A stretch of 64,000 nt of DNA from positions 62,001-126,000 of the forward strand of contig NZ_JBHRXI010000017.1 in assembly GCF_042648365.1 (NCBI RefSeq), read 5' to 3'. The notes under the pieces were generated by a model. That model was not told where the DNA came from. It saw only the letters and a list, made by a program, of their open reading frames with translations, and did no database searches. The translations under genes and the position numbers were made by a program. This document shows positions 25,535 through 33,655 of this stretch, piece after piece (position 1 is the stretch's first letter; each line of letters starts with the position of its first letter). The stretch is from Lutimaribacter_A marinistellae. Lineage in GTDB: Bacteria > Pseudomonadota > Alphaproteobacteria > Rhodobacterales > Rhodobacteraceae.

Positions 25535-26194
25535 ATGGACTGGATGCGTGAGATTGACGGATATTGCGAGAGGCTGGGGCCTGACTACTGGGCCGAGCCG
25601 ATCAATGCCGTGACGAATTTATTTTTTATAATCAGTGCTCTGATCATGTGGCGGCGGGTTCCCGCAGACGCGGGGCTGGCGCGTGCGCTGGTGCTGATCC
25701 TCGCGGCGATCGGTGTCGGGAGCTACCTGTTTCACACCCATGCGCAGGTCTGGGCAGCGATTGCCGACACCACGCCTATCCTGCTGTTCATCCTCGTCTA
25801 CATCTTTGCCGCGCATCGCGACATCTGGGGCTTGCGGCCCCTTCCGGCCCTTGGGGCGACGGCCCTGTTCTTTCCCTATGCTGCTGTAATGGTTCCACTT
25901 TTCGGCTTGATTCCGGGGCTGGGCGGTTCGGCGGGCTACGCGCCGGTGCCGCTGCTGATCGCGCTTCATGCAGTCGCCCTGCGGCGGCGGGAGCCGGAGG
26001 TGGCGCGGGGCTTCGCAATCGGTGCCGGGGTGCTGACGGTTTCGATCCTGTTTCGTACGTTGGACGAACCGCTTTGCGGGATCGTGCCGATGGGCACGCA
26101 TTTCATGTGGCACTTCCTGAACGCGGTGATGCTCGGCTGGATGATCGAGGTGTATCGGAGGCACCTTTTGCAGGGGGGGTACAAGACGGGTTGA
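25535..26194 (+). CDS. Ceramidase-like seven-helix membrane hydrolase (CREST superfamily)
   Basis: 219 residues with about seven membrane helices. It carries the alkaline-ceramidase pattern: an N-terminal acidic/Trp/Asn group (D17, W19, E21, N24) like the calcium site of ACER enzymes, then zinc-site residues S63, H67 and D78 in GSYLFHxH...D, and H189/H193 in THFMWH. A functional amidase acting on a lipid amide in the inner membrane is therefore predicted. Whether the organism makes sphingolipids is not visible here; N-acyl amino lipids would be an alternative substrate class. ATG 25535 or 25544. Confidence 0.82.
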   Translation: MDWMREIDGYCERLGPDYWAEPINAVTNLFFIISALIMWRRVPADAGLARALVLILAAIGVGSYLFHTHAQVWAAIADTTPILLFILVYIFAAHRDIWGLRPLPALGATALFFPYAAVMVPLFGLIPGLGGSAGYAPVPLLIALHAVALRRREPEVARGFAIGAGVLTVSILFRTLDEPLCGIVPMGTHFMWHFLNAVMLGWMIEVYRRHLLQGGYKTG

Positions 26195-26249
26195 CCGTTT
26201 TGTACATCGGTTTCGGCCCCGAATGTCCGTTTTGTACATGCTTGTACAT
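26179..26249. repeat. TTGTACAT repeats and hairpin at a convergent gene junction
   Basis: An 11-bp stem (26179-26189 with 26195-26205, one G-T wobble) has the ceramidase-like gene's stop codon in its loop. The unit CCGTTTTGTACAT is repeated exactly at 26195-26207 and 26227-26239, and TTGTACAT occurs a third time at 26242-26249. The block lies between converging stops at 26194 and 26277. It could be a terminator or a protein-binding cluster. Confidence 0.55.
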
Positions 26250-26276
26250 CGACGCGGCCTGGGGGCTTGCGCCCGG

Positions 26277-27599
26277 TCACGCGGCGTCCGTCTGTACCCC
26301 TCCTGTGCCGATCCGGTTGATGCCCTGCTCGATCAGGGCGCGGACGAGCGCGGCGTGCGACACCTGTTGCACGGGCGTGGCGTTGCGCAGCGCAAGCGCG
26401 GCGGCGGTGCCTGTCGCCTGTCCCATCGCCATGCATTGCGGCATGCCGCGCACCGAGGCAAAGGCGACCGGGTCGGCCGACAGGATTCGGCCCGCGAACA
26501 TCAGGTTGTCGATCCCGGCGGGCACCAGCGAACGGAAGGGGATGGTATAGTATTCCCCGACCTCGAGCGAGGCGTGATGGGTCATGTCCCCATCGGCGCG
26601 CATGACATCGTCGACCGGGTTGTCGCAGGCCACGATCCCGTCGGGGAACTTGGTCGCGCGGGCGAGGTCCTCTCCGGTCAGCCTGTACAGCCCCTGCAGC
26701 TTGCGCGTCTCGCGCACGCCGACTGTCGGCGACAGCATGGACATGTGGGCGCGCTCGAAGCCGGGCACGTCGCTGCGCAGGAACTGCGACAGTTGGTGGC
26801 AGCGCCGGCGGCCTTCCTGCGTGGCCGCCCCCACGGCGACGGAGTCGGTGCCGTCGACGCCCCGAACATGGACCGAGTTGCAGAAGACCGTCCCGTCATG
26901 AAAGCCGCGCATGAGGTAGAGCGCGGCAAGATCGGGATGCAGGCGCCCTTCGGCAATGCCGCGGGAGGCGTGGTCGCGGAAATAGGGATCGGGATCGGCA
27001 AAGGCGCGCGCCCAGTCCACGCCCACCATGAAGAAGGAGATGGTCACGGCCATCATGTTGCCCGAGGCATCGCCCAGCACATGGGGCACCCCGGCCTTGG
27101 CGGAGATGTCGCCATCGCCCGAGCAGTCGATGACCATGCCCGCCTCGACGGTGAAGGGACCGTTCCGGTCGCAGCATTCGACCTGCGTGATCCTGCTGTC
27201 CGACAGGCGGGGCGCAAGCGCCATGGCGCCCAGCCGGACGCGCACGCCTGCCTCTTGGAGCATGTCGAACATGGTCAGCGTGGCGATGTCGTGGTCATAG
27301 ACGATCTCGGGCCCGAAATTCTCGAGCGTGCATCGGCGCTTTTCCGCGGCGGGCGGATCCATCGCGGCGAGGCGGTTCGTCAACTCCTCGATCAGGCCGC
27401 CGATGATCCGGTCGACGGGGTAGCCGCCACCCCAGGGCATGCCGGGGCAAAAGGCCATGACGCCGCCGATCTTGGTGGTGGCCTCGAGAAGCGTGACATT
27501 GAGGCCCTGCCGCCCGGCAGCGACGGCCGCACCGAAGCCGGCCGTGCCACCGCCGATCACGAGCACATCGGTCCGTTCGGTTCGTGTCGTCATCGCCAT
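26277..27599 (-). CDS. FAD-dependent oxidoreductase (FAD_oxidored family)
   Basis: 440 residues with an N-terminal Rossmann motif VIGGGTAGFGAA followed by the acidic LLEA ribose-binding end, and an internal GMVIDCSGDGDISAKAG segment typical of this family. No signal peptide or Tat motif, so cytoplasmic. The substrate is unknown. The VOC-family gene lies 93 bases upstream on the same strand and may be co-transcribed. Confidence 0.82.
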   Translation of the reverse strand: MAMTTRTERTDVLVIGGGTAGFGAAVAAGRQGLNVTLLEATTKIGGVMAFCPGMPWGGGYPVDRIIGGLIEELTNRLAAMDPPAAEKRRCTLENFGPEIVYDHDIATLTMFDMLQEAGVRVRLGAMALAPRLSDSRITQVECCDRNGPFTVEAGMVIDCSGDGDISAKAGVPHVLGDASGNMMAVTISFFMVGVDWARAFADPDPYFRDHASRGIAEGRLHPDLAALYLMRGFHDGTVFCNSVHVRGVDGTDSVAVGAATQEGRRRCHQLSQFLRSDVPGFERAHMSMLSPTVGVRETRKLQGLYRLTGEDLARATKFPDGIVACDNPVDDVMRADGDMTHHASLEVGEYYTIPFRSLVPAGIDNLMFAGRILSADPVAFASVRGMPQCMAMGQATGTAAALALRNATPVQQVSHAALVRALIEQGINRIGTGGVQTDAA

Positions 27600-27692
27600 G
27601 ATCCTTGTGAAGTTGGGGGCGTGTGCTGACCCGGCAGGCTGTTCGGTCTGACCGCTCGCGTCAAGGGGGCGGGAATGGCGGCGGCGCGTGTG

Positions 27693-28103
27693 TCAGCCCT
27701 TTGCGATCTCGTGCACCTCGATCACGTTGCCGTCGGGGTCGTAGAAGAAGATCTGGTGCCAGCCCGCGACGGCCTGGTTGCCCCAGTCGGAATAGGGGAT
27801 GCCCTTTTCCTCGAGCCTGCGGCGCACGGCGGCGAGGTCGTCGGTGCGATAGGCGATATGGCCGCGGCTGACCGGGTTGACCTGCTGACCGGCATTGAAG
27901 CCCGCAAGCACGTCCTTGCGGGCAAGGTGCATCTGGATCGCGCCATCGGTGACGAAGGCGACATCGCCCGCGTATCCCTTGCCCTTTTCCAGAACGGGCA
28001 GCCCCTCATCCTCGGGCGCAAGGCCCAGCACGTCGCGATAGAACCCCTCCATCCGGGCGACATCCTCGGTGACGAGGTTGATGTGGTGCAGCTTCAGTTT
28101 CAT
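27693..28103 (-). CDS. VOC/glyoxalase superfamily protein
   Basis: 136 residues in two beta-alpha-beta-beta-beta modules. Candidate metal ligands are His in the N-terminal LHHINLV, the His of GHIAYRT and the late Glu of NVIEVHE. The pattern resembles glyoxalase I, fosfomycin-resistance and dioxygenase-like members, and the reaction cannot be assigned. Divergent from gatC and probably transcribed with the FAD oxidoreductase downstream. Confidence 0.82.
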   Translation of the reverse strand: MKLKLHHINLVTEDVARMEGFYRDVLGLAPEDEGLPVLEKGKGYAGDVAFVTDGAIQMHLARKDVLAGFNAGQQVNPVSRGHIAYRTDDLAAVRRRLEEKGIPYSDWGNQAVAGWHQIFFYDPDGNVIEVHEIAKG

Positions 28104-28234
28104 GGCGGCCTCGTGCTTGTGTTATGGGCAGCATGGCCGCGCAGGGGCCATTGCGGCAAGCCCGGATCAACCTGCGCCCTTGCGACCGGGCGGTGCGGGC
28201 GGTAAATGCCCCCTGACATCAGACAGAGGTTCCC

Positions 28235-28522
28235 ATGTCGATTGACCAAAACACCGCCGCCAAGGTGGCCAAACTGGCCCGGATCAAGGTCGAGGACGAT
28301 GCGCTGCCGGCGCTTGCGTCCGAGTTCAACGCCATCCTCGGTTTCATCGAGCAGCTCGAGGAAGTCGATGTCGACGGCGTGGAGCCGATGGTGTCGGTGA
28401 CGCCGATGCGGCTGAAGCGGCGCGAGGACGTGGTGACCGATGGCGACCAGCAGGAAAAGGTCCTGTCGAACGCGCCCGATGCGCGCGAGGGCTTTTTCGC
28501 GGTTCCGAAAGTGGTGGAATAA
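28235..28522 (+). CDS. gatC: Aspartyl/glutamyl-tRNA amidotransferase subunit C
   Basis: 95 residues, the standard GatC length. GatC is the small belt subunit of GatCAB, which converts Glu-tRNA-Gln and Asp-tRNA-Asn to the amides. Typical features are VAKLARI at the N terminus, a helical FNAILGFIEQLEEVD segment, and the C-terminal REGFFAVPKVVE. It is followed 3 bases later by gatA. gatB is not in the window. Confidence 0.95.
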   Translation: MSIDQNTAAKVAKLARIKVEDDALPALASEFNAILGFIEQLEEVDVDGVEPMVSVTPMRLKRREDVVTDGDQQEKVLSNAPDAREGFFAVPKVVE

Positions 28523-28525
28523 GAC

Positions 28526-30007
28526 ATGACCGATCTCAACAGCCTGACCCTGGCCCAGGCGCGCGACATGCTGCGCAAGGGCGAGACGACCTCGGTGGAG
28601 CTGACCCAAGCCTGCCTCAAGGCGATCGAGGGCGCGGATGCGCTGAACGCCTTTGTTCACAAGACGCCCGAGATCGCGCTGGAGCGCGCGCGGGCGGCGG
28701 ATGCGCGGATCGGGCAGGGCGATGCGCCCGCGATGTGCGGCCTGCCCATCGGGATCAAGGATCTGTTCTGCACCAAGGGCGTGGAGAGCCAGGCGGCGAG
28801 CCGGATCCTGGAAGGGTTCAGGCCGGAATACGAATCCACCGTCAGCCAGCAACTGGCCGACGCGGGTGCGGTGATGCTGGGCAAGCTGAACATGGACGAG
28901 TTCGCGATGGGTTCGTCGAACGAGACCAGCGTGTATGGCGACGTGGTCAACCCGTGGAAGGTCGATGATCGTCGGCTCACGCCGGGCGGCTCCTCGGGCG
29001 GGTCCGCCGCCGCGGTGGCGGCTGACCTGTGCCTTGCCGCGACCGGCACGGATACGGGCGGCTCGATCCGCCAGCCTGCGGCCTTTACCGGGATCACGGG
29101 GATCAAGCCGACCTATGGCCGCTGCTCGCGCTGGGGGATCGTGGCCTTTGCGTCCTCGCTGGACCAGGCCGGGCCGATGACCAAGGATGTGCGCGACGCG
29201 GCGATCATGCTGCAGGCGATGTGCGGGCATGACCCCAAGGATTCGACCAGCGCCGAGCTGATGGTGCCCGATTTCGAGGCGATGCTGACCGGCGACATTC
29301 GCGGCAAGACCATCGGCATTCCGCAGGAATACCGCATGGAGGGTATGCCCGAAGAGATCGAGGCGCTGTGGTCCAAGGGCGCCGAGATGCTGCGCGACGC
29401 GGGCGCCAAGATCGTCGATATCAGCCTGCCGCACACGAAATACGCCTTGCCCGCCTATTACGTGATCGCGCCGGCCGAGGCGTCTTCGAACCTGGCGCGC
29501 TATGACGGGGTGCGCTATGGCCGCCGCGCGGCGCTGGCGCAGGGCGACGGCATCACCGAGATGTATGAAAAGACCCGCGCCGAAGGGTTCGGCCACGAGG
29601 TGCAGCGCCGGGTCATGGTCGGCACCTACGTGCTGTCGGCGGGGTTCTACGACGCCTATTACAACCGCGCGCGCAAGGTGCGGACGCTGATCAAGCGGGA
29701 CTTCGAGGAGGCATTCGCCGCCGGTGTCGACGCGATCCTGACGCCGGCCACGCCGTCCTCGGCCTTTGGTCTGGGCGAGATGGCCGAGGCCGACCCGGTG
29801 CAGATGTACCTCAACGACGTTTTCACCGTGACGGTGAACCTGGCCGGTCTGCCGGGGATCAGCGTTCCCGCCGGGCTCGATGCCAAGGGGCTGCCGCTGG
29901 GGCTGCAGCTGATCGGGCGTCCATGGGAGGAGGGCGACCTGCTCAACACGGCCTATGCGCTGGAATCCGCCGCAGGATTTGTGGCCAAGCCGGGCAAATG
30001 GTGGTAA
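28526..30007 (+). CDS. gatA: Aspartyl/glutamyl-tRNA amidotransferase subunit A
   Basis: 493 residues, the glutaminase/amidase subunit of GatCAB. The Ser-cisSer-Lys triad is visible: Lys78 in GIKDLF, the serines of GGSSGGS (156/157), and nucleophile Ser180 in DTGGSIRQP. It starts 3 bases after gatC, so the two are co-translated. The presence of the pair implies that Gln-tRNA, and perhaps Asn-tRNA, is made by the indirect route. Confidence 0.97.
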   Translation: MTDLNSLTLAQARDMLRKGETTSVELTQACLKAIEGADALNAFVHKTPEIALERARAADARIGQGDAPAMCGLPIGIKDLFCTKGVESQAASRILEGFRPEYESTVSQQLADAGAVMLGKLNMDEFAMGSSNETSVYGDVVNPWKVDDRRLTPGGSSGGSAAAVAADLCLAATGTDTGGSIRQPAAFTGITGIKPTYGRCSRWGIVAFASSLDQAGPMTKDVRDAAIMLQAMCGHDPKDSTSAELMVPDFEAMLTGDIRGKTIGIPQEYRMEGMPEEIEALWSKGAEMLRDAGAKIVDISLPHTKYALPAYYVIAPAEASSNLARYDGVRYGRRAALAQGDGITEMYEKTRAEGFGHEVQRRVMVGTYVLSAGFYDAYYNRARKVRTLIKRDFEEAFAAGVDAILTPATPSSAFGLGEMAEADPVQMYLNDVFTVTVNLAGLPGISVPAGLDAKGLPLGLQLIGRPWEEGDLLNTAYALESAAGFVAKPGKWW

Positions 30008-30059
30008 TTCTGCCAACCGACCAGATATTGTCGACCATGGTCAACTGGCAGGACAGAAG

Positions 30060-30872
30060 ATGAAGCGTGCGATTTTTCTCGTTCCCGTGATGGGTGTTCT
30101 GGCGGCGTGTCAGCCGCCGGTCCCGGATTCGGGTGCCGGGTTCAACACCCCCGATTACCAGGCGCAGCGGACCGCGGCACTGGAGGGGGAGACGGTGAAC
30201 GGCGATCCGCTGGTGCCGCCATCGGCCGTCTCGACAGAGCCGCTGCCGCTGGGATCGGCACAGACGACGGCCGAGGGCACACGGCTGGTGCCCGCGCCTA
30301 CGGCGGTCGAGGCCGGAACGGATGCCACCGGCGCGCCGCTCTATGTTCCTCAGCAGGGTGACACCTCGCAGGATATCGCCAACGAGACCGCCGCCGCGCT
30401 GGCCGCGTCGAACGCCAATTCGGGCGTGGCCCCGTTGCAGGCGAGCCCGACCAACCCCGCGCCGCCGGTCCTCAACAGTGCGGGCCTGTCCGAGGAACAG
30501 GATTTCGGCGCCGTGTCCTCGACCCGCAGCATCGAAGGCGACGCGCAGCGACTGGAGCAGGCGCGCGCGAATTACGAGGTGGTGCAGCCCACCGCCGTGC
30601 CGCAGCGTTCGGGCGAGGCGCAGCCGAACATCGTGCAATACGCGCTGACCACGAACCATCCCAAGGGCACTCAGGTCTATAGCCGGGCGGGGTTCAACCT
30701 GGAGGCCAAGGCGCAGCGGGCCTGCGCGGGCTATCCTTCGGCCGATCAGGCGCAGATCGCATTTCTCGAAGGCGGCGGGCCGCAGCGGGACCGCAAGGGG
30801 CTGGACCCCGATGGCGATGGCTATGCCTGTGGCTGGGACCCGAGCACCTTTCGCCGCGCGGTGGGCAACTGA
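30060..30872 (+). CDS. Lipoprotein with C-terminal excalibur-like calcium motif
   Basis: About 270 residues. ATG 30060 gives a signal with lipobox LAAC (Cys17). The middle is low-complexity, rich in Ala, Pro, Thr and Ser, and probably unstructured. The C-terminal 60 residues carry two Cys and DPDGDGYACGWDP, which matches excalibur-type calcium-binding ends. Expected to be anchored in the envelope, function unknown. It follows gatA by 52 bases, and its stop overlaps the proposed start of the amidase gene. Confidence 0.78.
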   Translation: MKRAIFLVPVMGVLAACQPPVPDSGAGFNTPDYQAQRTAALEGETVNGDPLVPPSAVSTEPLPLGSAQTTAEGTRLVPAPTAVEAGTDATGAPLYVPQQGDTSQDIANETAAALAASNANSGVAPLQASPTNPAPPVLNSAGLSEEQDFGAVSSTRSIEGDAQRLEQARANYEVVQPTAVPQRSGEAQPNIVQYALTTNHPKGTQVYSRAGFNLEAKAQRACAGYPSADQAQIAFLEGGGPQRDRKGLDPDGDGYACGWDPSTFRRAVGN

Positions 30873-31510
30873 TCCAGAAACCGTCCCCCAATTTCGGGCC
30901 GCGCCGCGACGGGCTGCGGCCTGAACTGGTGGTGATCCACTATACCGCGATGGAAAGCGCCGAGGCGGCGCTGGAGCGTCTGTGCGACCCGCAGGCGGAG
31001 GTGTCGGCGCATTACCTGATCGGTGCCGACGGGACGCTGTGGCAGCTGGTGCAAGAGGCCGAGCGCGCGTGGCATGCCGGCGCCGGAAGCTGGCGCGGGC
31101 AGGGCGATGTGAACTCGCGCTCGATCGGGATAGAGCTGGACAATCGCGGCGATCACCCGTTTTCCGAACCGCAGATGACATGCCTTGAGGCTCTGCTGCA
31201 CGGCGTGATGCGGCGTTGGGACATCGCGCCCGAGGGCGTGATCGGGCATTCCGACATGGCGCCCGGGCGCAAGAGCGACCCCGGTCCGCGCTTTGACTGG
31301 GCGCGGCTGGCGCTGCGGGGGCTGGCGGCGCCCGTGGGGCGGGGCGATGCGCCGGAAGTGGTTTGCGCCGCGTCCTTTCGCGACCGGGCGCAGGTGGCGG
31401 GTTACACGGCGGAGGTGGATGAAGCAGCCCTGCTGGAGGCGGTGCGGCTGCGCTACAGGCCGGGCGCGCGCGGGCCGCTGGAGGTGGCCGATTTCACGGT
31501 TCTGGGATAG
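30869..31510 (+). CDS. N-acetylmuramoyl-L-alanine amidase, AmpD/AmiD-type Amidase_2 domain
   Basis: Peptidoglycan amidase with zinc ligands His in VVIHYTAM and His/Asp in GHSDMAPGRKSDPG, plus Glu in IGIELDNRG and the SAHYLI motif. No signal peptide is visible, suggesting a cytoplasmic muropeptide-recycling role. The first usable GTG (30929) would start in the middle of the first beta strand. Coding sense clearly continues upstream through PSPNFGPRRDG to a CTG at 30869-30871 that overlaps the lipoprotein TGA, so I propose CTG as the start (inference). With GTG 30929 the protein is 193 residues; with CTG it is 213. Confidence 0.85.
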   Translation: MIQKPSPNFGPRRDGLRPELVVIHYTAMESAEAALERLCDPQAEVSAHYLIGADGTLWQLVQEAERAWHAGAGSWRGQGDVNSRSIGIELDNRGDHPFSEPQMTCLEALLHGVMRRWDIAPEGVIGHSDMAPGRKSDPGPRFDWARLALRGLAAPVGRGDAPEVVCAASFRDRAQVAGYTAEVDEAALLEAVRLRYRPGARGPLEVADFTVLG

Positions 31511-31554
31511 GTCGCGACATGGCCGGCAAGGGATGCCGGGCACGTGCGAGACCG

Positions 31555-32112
31555 TCAGAAACTGAGCACCCGGCTTTCGGTGACGATCATGTCGAGCGGT
31601 TGATCCGTGGGTTCCAGCGGCAGGTCCGCGGCCTCTTGCGCGTCGAAGGCGAAGCCGATGGCCAAAGTGGCGCGGCGGGCGCGCAGTTGTTCGAGCGTGC
31701 GGTCGTAGAATCCGCCGCCATAGCCCAAGCGGTTGCCCTGCAGGTCGAAAGCCACGAGCGGGACAATCAGTAGCTCGGGGTCGAAGAAATCGTCATGCTC
31801 GGGTATCTGCGCGCCGAATGGGCCGTCGCGCAGCGGTGCGTCGGGCTCCCACCGGGAAAAGCGCAGCGGCTGGTCCTTGCCCATGATGACCGGCACGCCG
31901 ACGGGGCCATACGCGGCAGCCTCGGCCATCGCGGGGCGGGGGTCGATCTCGGTCCGGATAGGAAGGAAGCCCGAGCTCGGCACGCCGCGATAGCCTGCAA
32001 GAACCTCGGACAGACGCCCCGCGGCACCGGGGATCTGCGCGTCGAACGCGGCCTTGCGTCGGGCGAAGGCAGCCTTGCGCGCGGCGGCCTTGATGTCGGC
32101 CAGCGCGGTCAT
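31555..32112 (-). CDS. 5-formyltetrahydrofolate cyclo-ligase
   Basis: 185 residues. Converts 5-formyl-THF to 5,10-methenyl-THF with ATP. The family signature LGYGGGFYDRTL is intact, and an N-terminal helical Lys/Arg-rich segment precedes it (AARKAAFARRKAAF). The start overlaps the mgtE stop by 4 bases (ATGA). A longer frame to 32598 lies inside mgtE and is rejected. Convergent with the amidase gene. Confidence 0.92.
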   Translation of the reverse strand: MTALADIKAAARKAAFARRKAAFDAQIPGAAGRLSEVLAGYRGVPSSGFLPIRTEIDPRPAMAEAAAYGPVGVPVIMGKDQPLRFSRWEPDAPLRDGPFGAQIPEHDDFFDPELLIVPLVAFDLQGNRLGYGGGFYDRTLEQLRARRATLAIGFAFDAQEAADLPLEPTDQPLDMIVTESRVLSF

Positions 32113-33503
32113 AGCAGCACCATTGCGGCAAGCCCGAGGAAGGCGAAGAAGCCCACCACGTCGGTCACGGTCGTCACGAAGGTGCCCGAGGCCAGCGCCG
32201 GGTCCACGCCGACCCTGTCGAGGATGACCGGGATCACCGCGCCCGCAAGCCCCGCCACCACGAGGTTGATGACCATCGCCGTGCCGATCACGTAGCCCAG
32301 CGTCATGTCGCCGAACCACAGCACGCCTATGATGCCCATCACCAGCGCGAAGGCGAGGCCGTTGATGAGGCCCACCAGCGACTCGCGCCGGATCACCCGC
32401 AACACGTTGGAGCCGGTGAGGTCCTTGGTCGCGAGCGCGCGCACCGCGACGGTCAGGCTTTGCGTGCCGGCATTGCCGCCCATCGAGGCGACGATGGGCA
32501 TCAGGACGGCGAGGGCCACGAACTGCGCGATGGTCTCGTCGAAGATCGAGATCACCAGCGAGGCGACAATGGCCGTCAGCAGGTTCACCGCCAGCCATGG
32601 AAAGCGGCGGCGCGTGGTGTTTATCACCGTGTCGGACAGCGAGCTTTCATCGTCCACGCCCGCAAGCAGCAGCATGTCGGATTCGTTTTCCTCGTCCATG
32701 ACGATCATCGCGTCGTCGATGGTGATGACCCCGACAAGCCGCCCGTCGGCGTCGACGACCGGGGCCGAGATCAGGTGGTATTGGTTGAAGGCGTAGGCCA
32801 CGTCCTCTTCATCCTGGTCGACCGGGATGATCTGGAACTCTTCCGACGCGATCTCGGACAGGGGGGTGCCGCGGGGCGAGGCCATGAGCCGGCCAAGCGC
32901 CACCTGTCCGACCGGATGCATGCGCGGGTCGACCAGCACGATGTGGTAGAACTGATAGGGCAGGTCGTCGGTGCCGCGCATATGGTCGATGGCGTGGCCC
33001 ACCGTCCAGTGGTCGGGGGCCATCACCACCTCGCGCTGCATGAGGCGGCCGGCAGAGCTTTCTGGGTATGACAGCGCCTGCTGGATGGCGAGGCGGTCCG
33101 GCTCTTCTAGCGCGTCGAGGATCGCCTCCTGCTGGGGTTCCTCGAGATCTTCGAGCAGGTCGACAACGTCGTCGGATTCAAGGTCGCGCACCGCATCGGC
33201 CAGGGTCGAGGGGCTGAGCGCGGCGATCACCTCTTCGCGGATCGATTCGTCGAGTTCCGAGAGGATGTCGCCGTCGAATTCCTTGTCGTAGAGGCGCAGC
33301 AGGCGGCCCCGGTCAAAGGCGTTGACCTGTTCCAGAAGGTCGGCGATGTCGGCCGGGTGCAGCGGCTCCATCAGCTCGACGAGCTTGTCGCGGTTCTCGG
33401 TGTCGAGGGCGTAGAGGATCGAGGTGACCGTCTTGCGGTCGAGCACATAGGCCGCTTCGTCCCGCGAGGGGAGGGTGTCGGCCTGGAGTTCTGGCGAAGT
33501 CAT
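32109..33503 (-). CDS. mgtE: Magnesium transporter MgtE
   Basis: 464 residues, the usual MgtE layout: an N-terminal acidic helical superhelix domain (about 30-140), paired CBS domains (about 150-270) and about five membrane helices. Conserved pore residues lie in TVAVRALATKDL, and the family's GNAGTQS motif is present. A Mg2+-gated channel for Mg2+ uptake in the inner membrane. No Mg riboswitch (ykoK or mgtA-like) is evident in the 152 bases between it and guaD. Confidence 0.95.
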   Translation of the reverse strand: MTSPELQADTLPSRDEAAYVLDRKTVTSILYALDTENRDKLVELMEPLHPADIADLLEQVNAFDRGRLLRLYDKEFDGDILSELDESIREEVIAALSPSTLADAVRDLESDDVVDLLEDLEEPQQEAILDALEEPDRLAIQQALSYPESSAGRLMQREVVMAPDHWTVGHAIDHMRGTDDLPYQFYHIVLVDPRMHPVGQVALGRLMASPRGTPLSEIASEEFQIIPVDQDEEDVAYAFNQYHLISAPVVDADGRLVGVITIDDAMIVMDEENESDMLLLAGVDDESSLSDTVINTTRRRFPWLAVNLLTAIVASLVISIFDETIAQFVALAVLMPIVASMGGNAGTQSLTVAVRALATKDLTGSNVLRVIRRESLVGLINGLAFALVMGIIGVLWFGDMTLGYVIGTAMVINLVVAGLAGAVIPVILDRVGVDPALASGTFVTTVTDVVGFFAFLGLAAMVLL

Positions 33504-33655
33504 GCTCCGGCCCCTTATTGTCGTGCGTTTCGTTTGCGCTCAAAATAGGAGAAGCACCTACCGGAAAACAATGACAATGGCAGAATTTACCGAAGCATCG
33601 GCGGTGCCTATCCTGCGCTGCGGAGCGAAGGGGCCGAAACGGGGAGCAATCGAAT

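Noticed and set aside
28100..30016. 638-codon minus-strand frame opposite gatCA
   Set aside because: gatC and gatA are certain; the antisense frame is a consequence of high G+C.
33504..33655. Possible Mg2+ riboswitch upstream of mgtE
   Set aside because: The short leader shows no ykoK (M-box) or mgtA-type conserved core or terminator hairpin.
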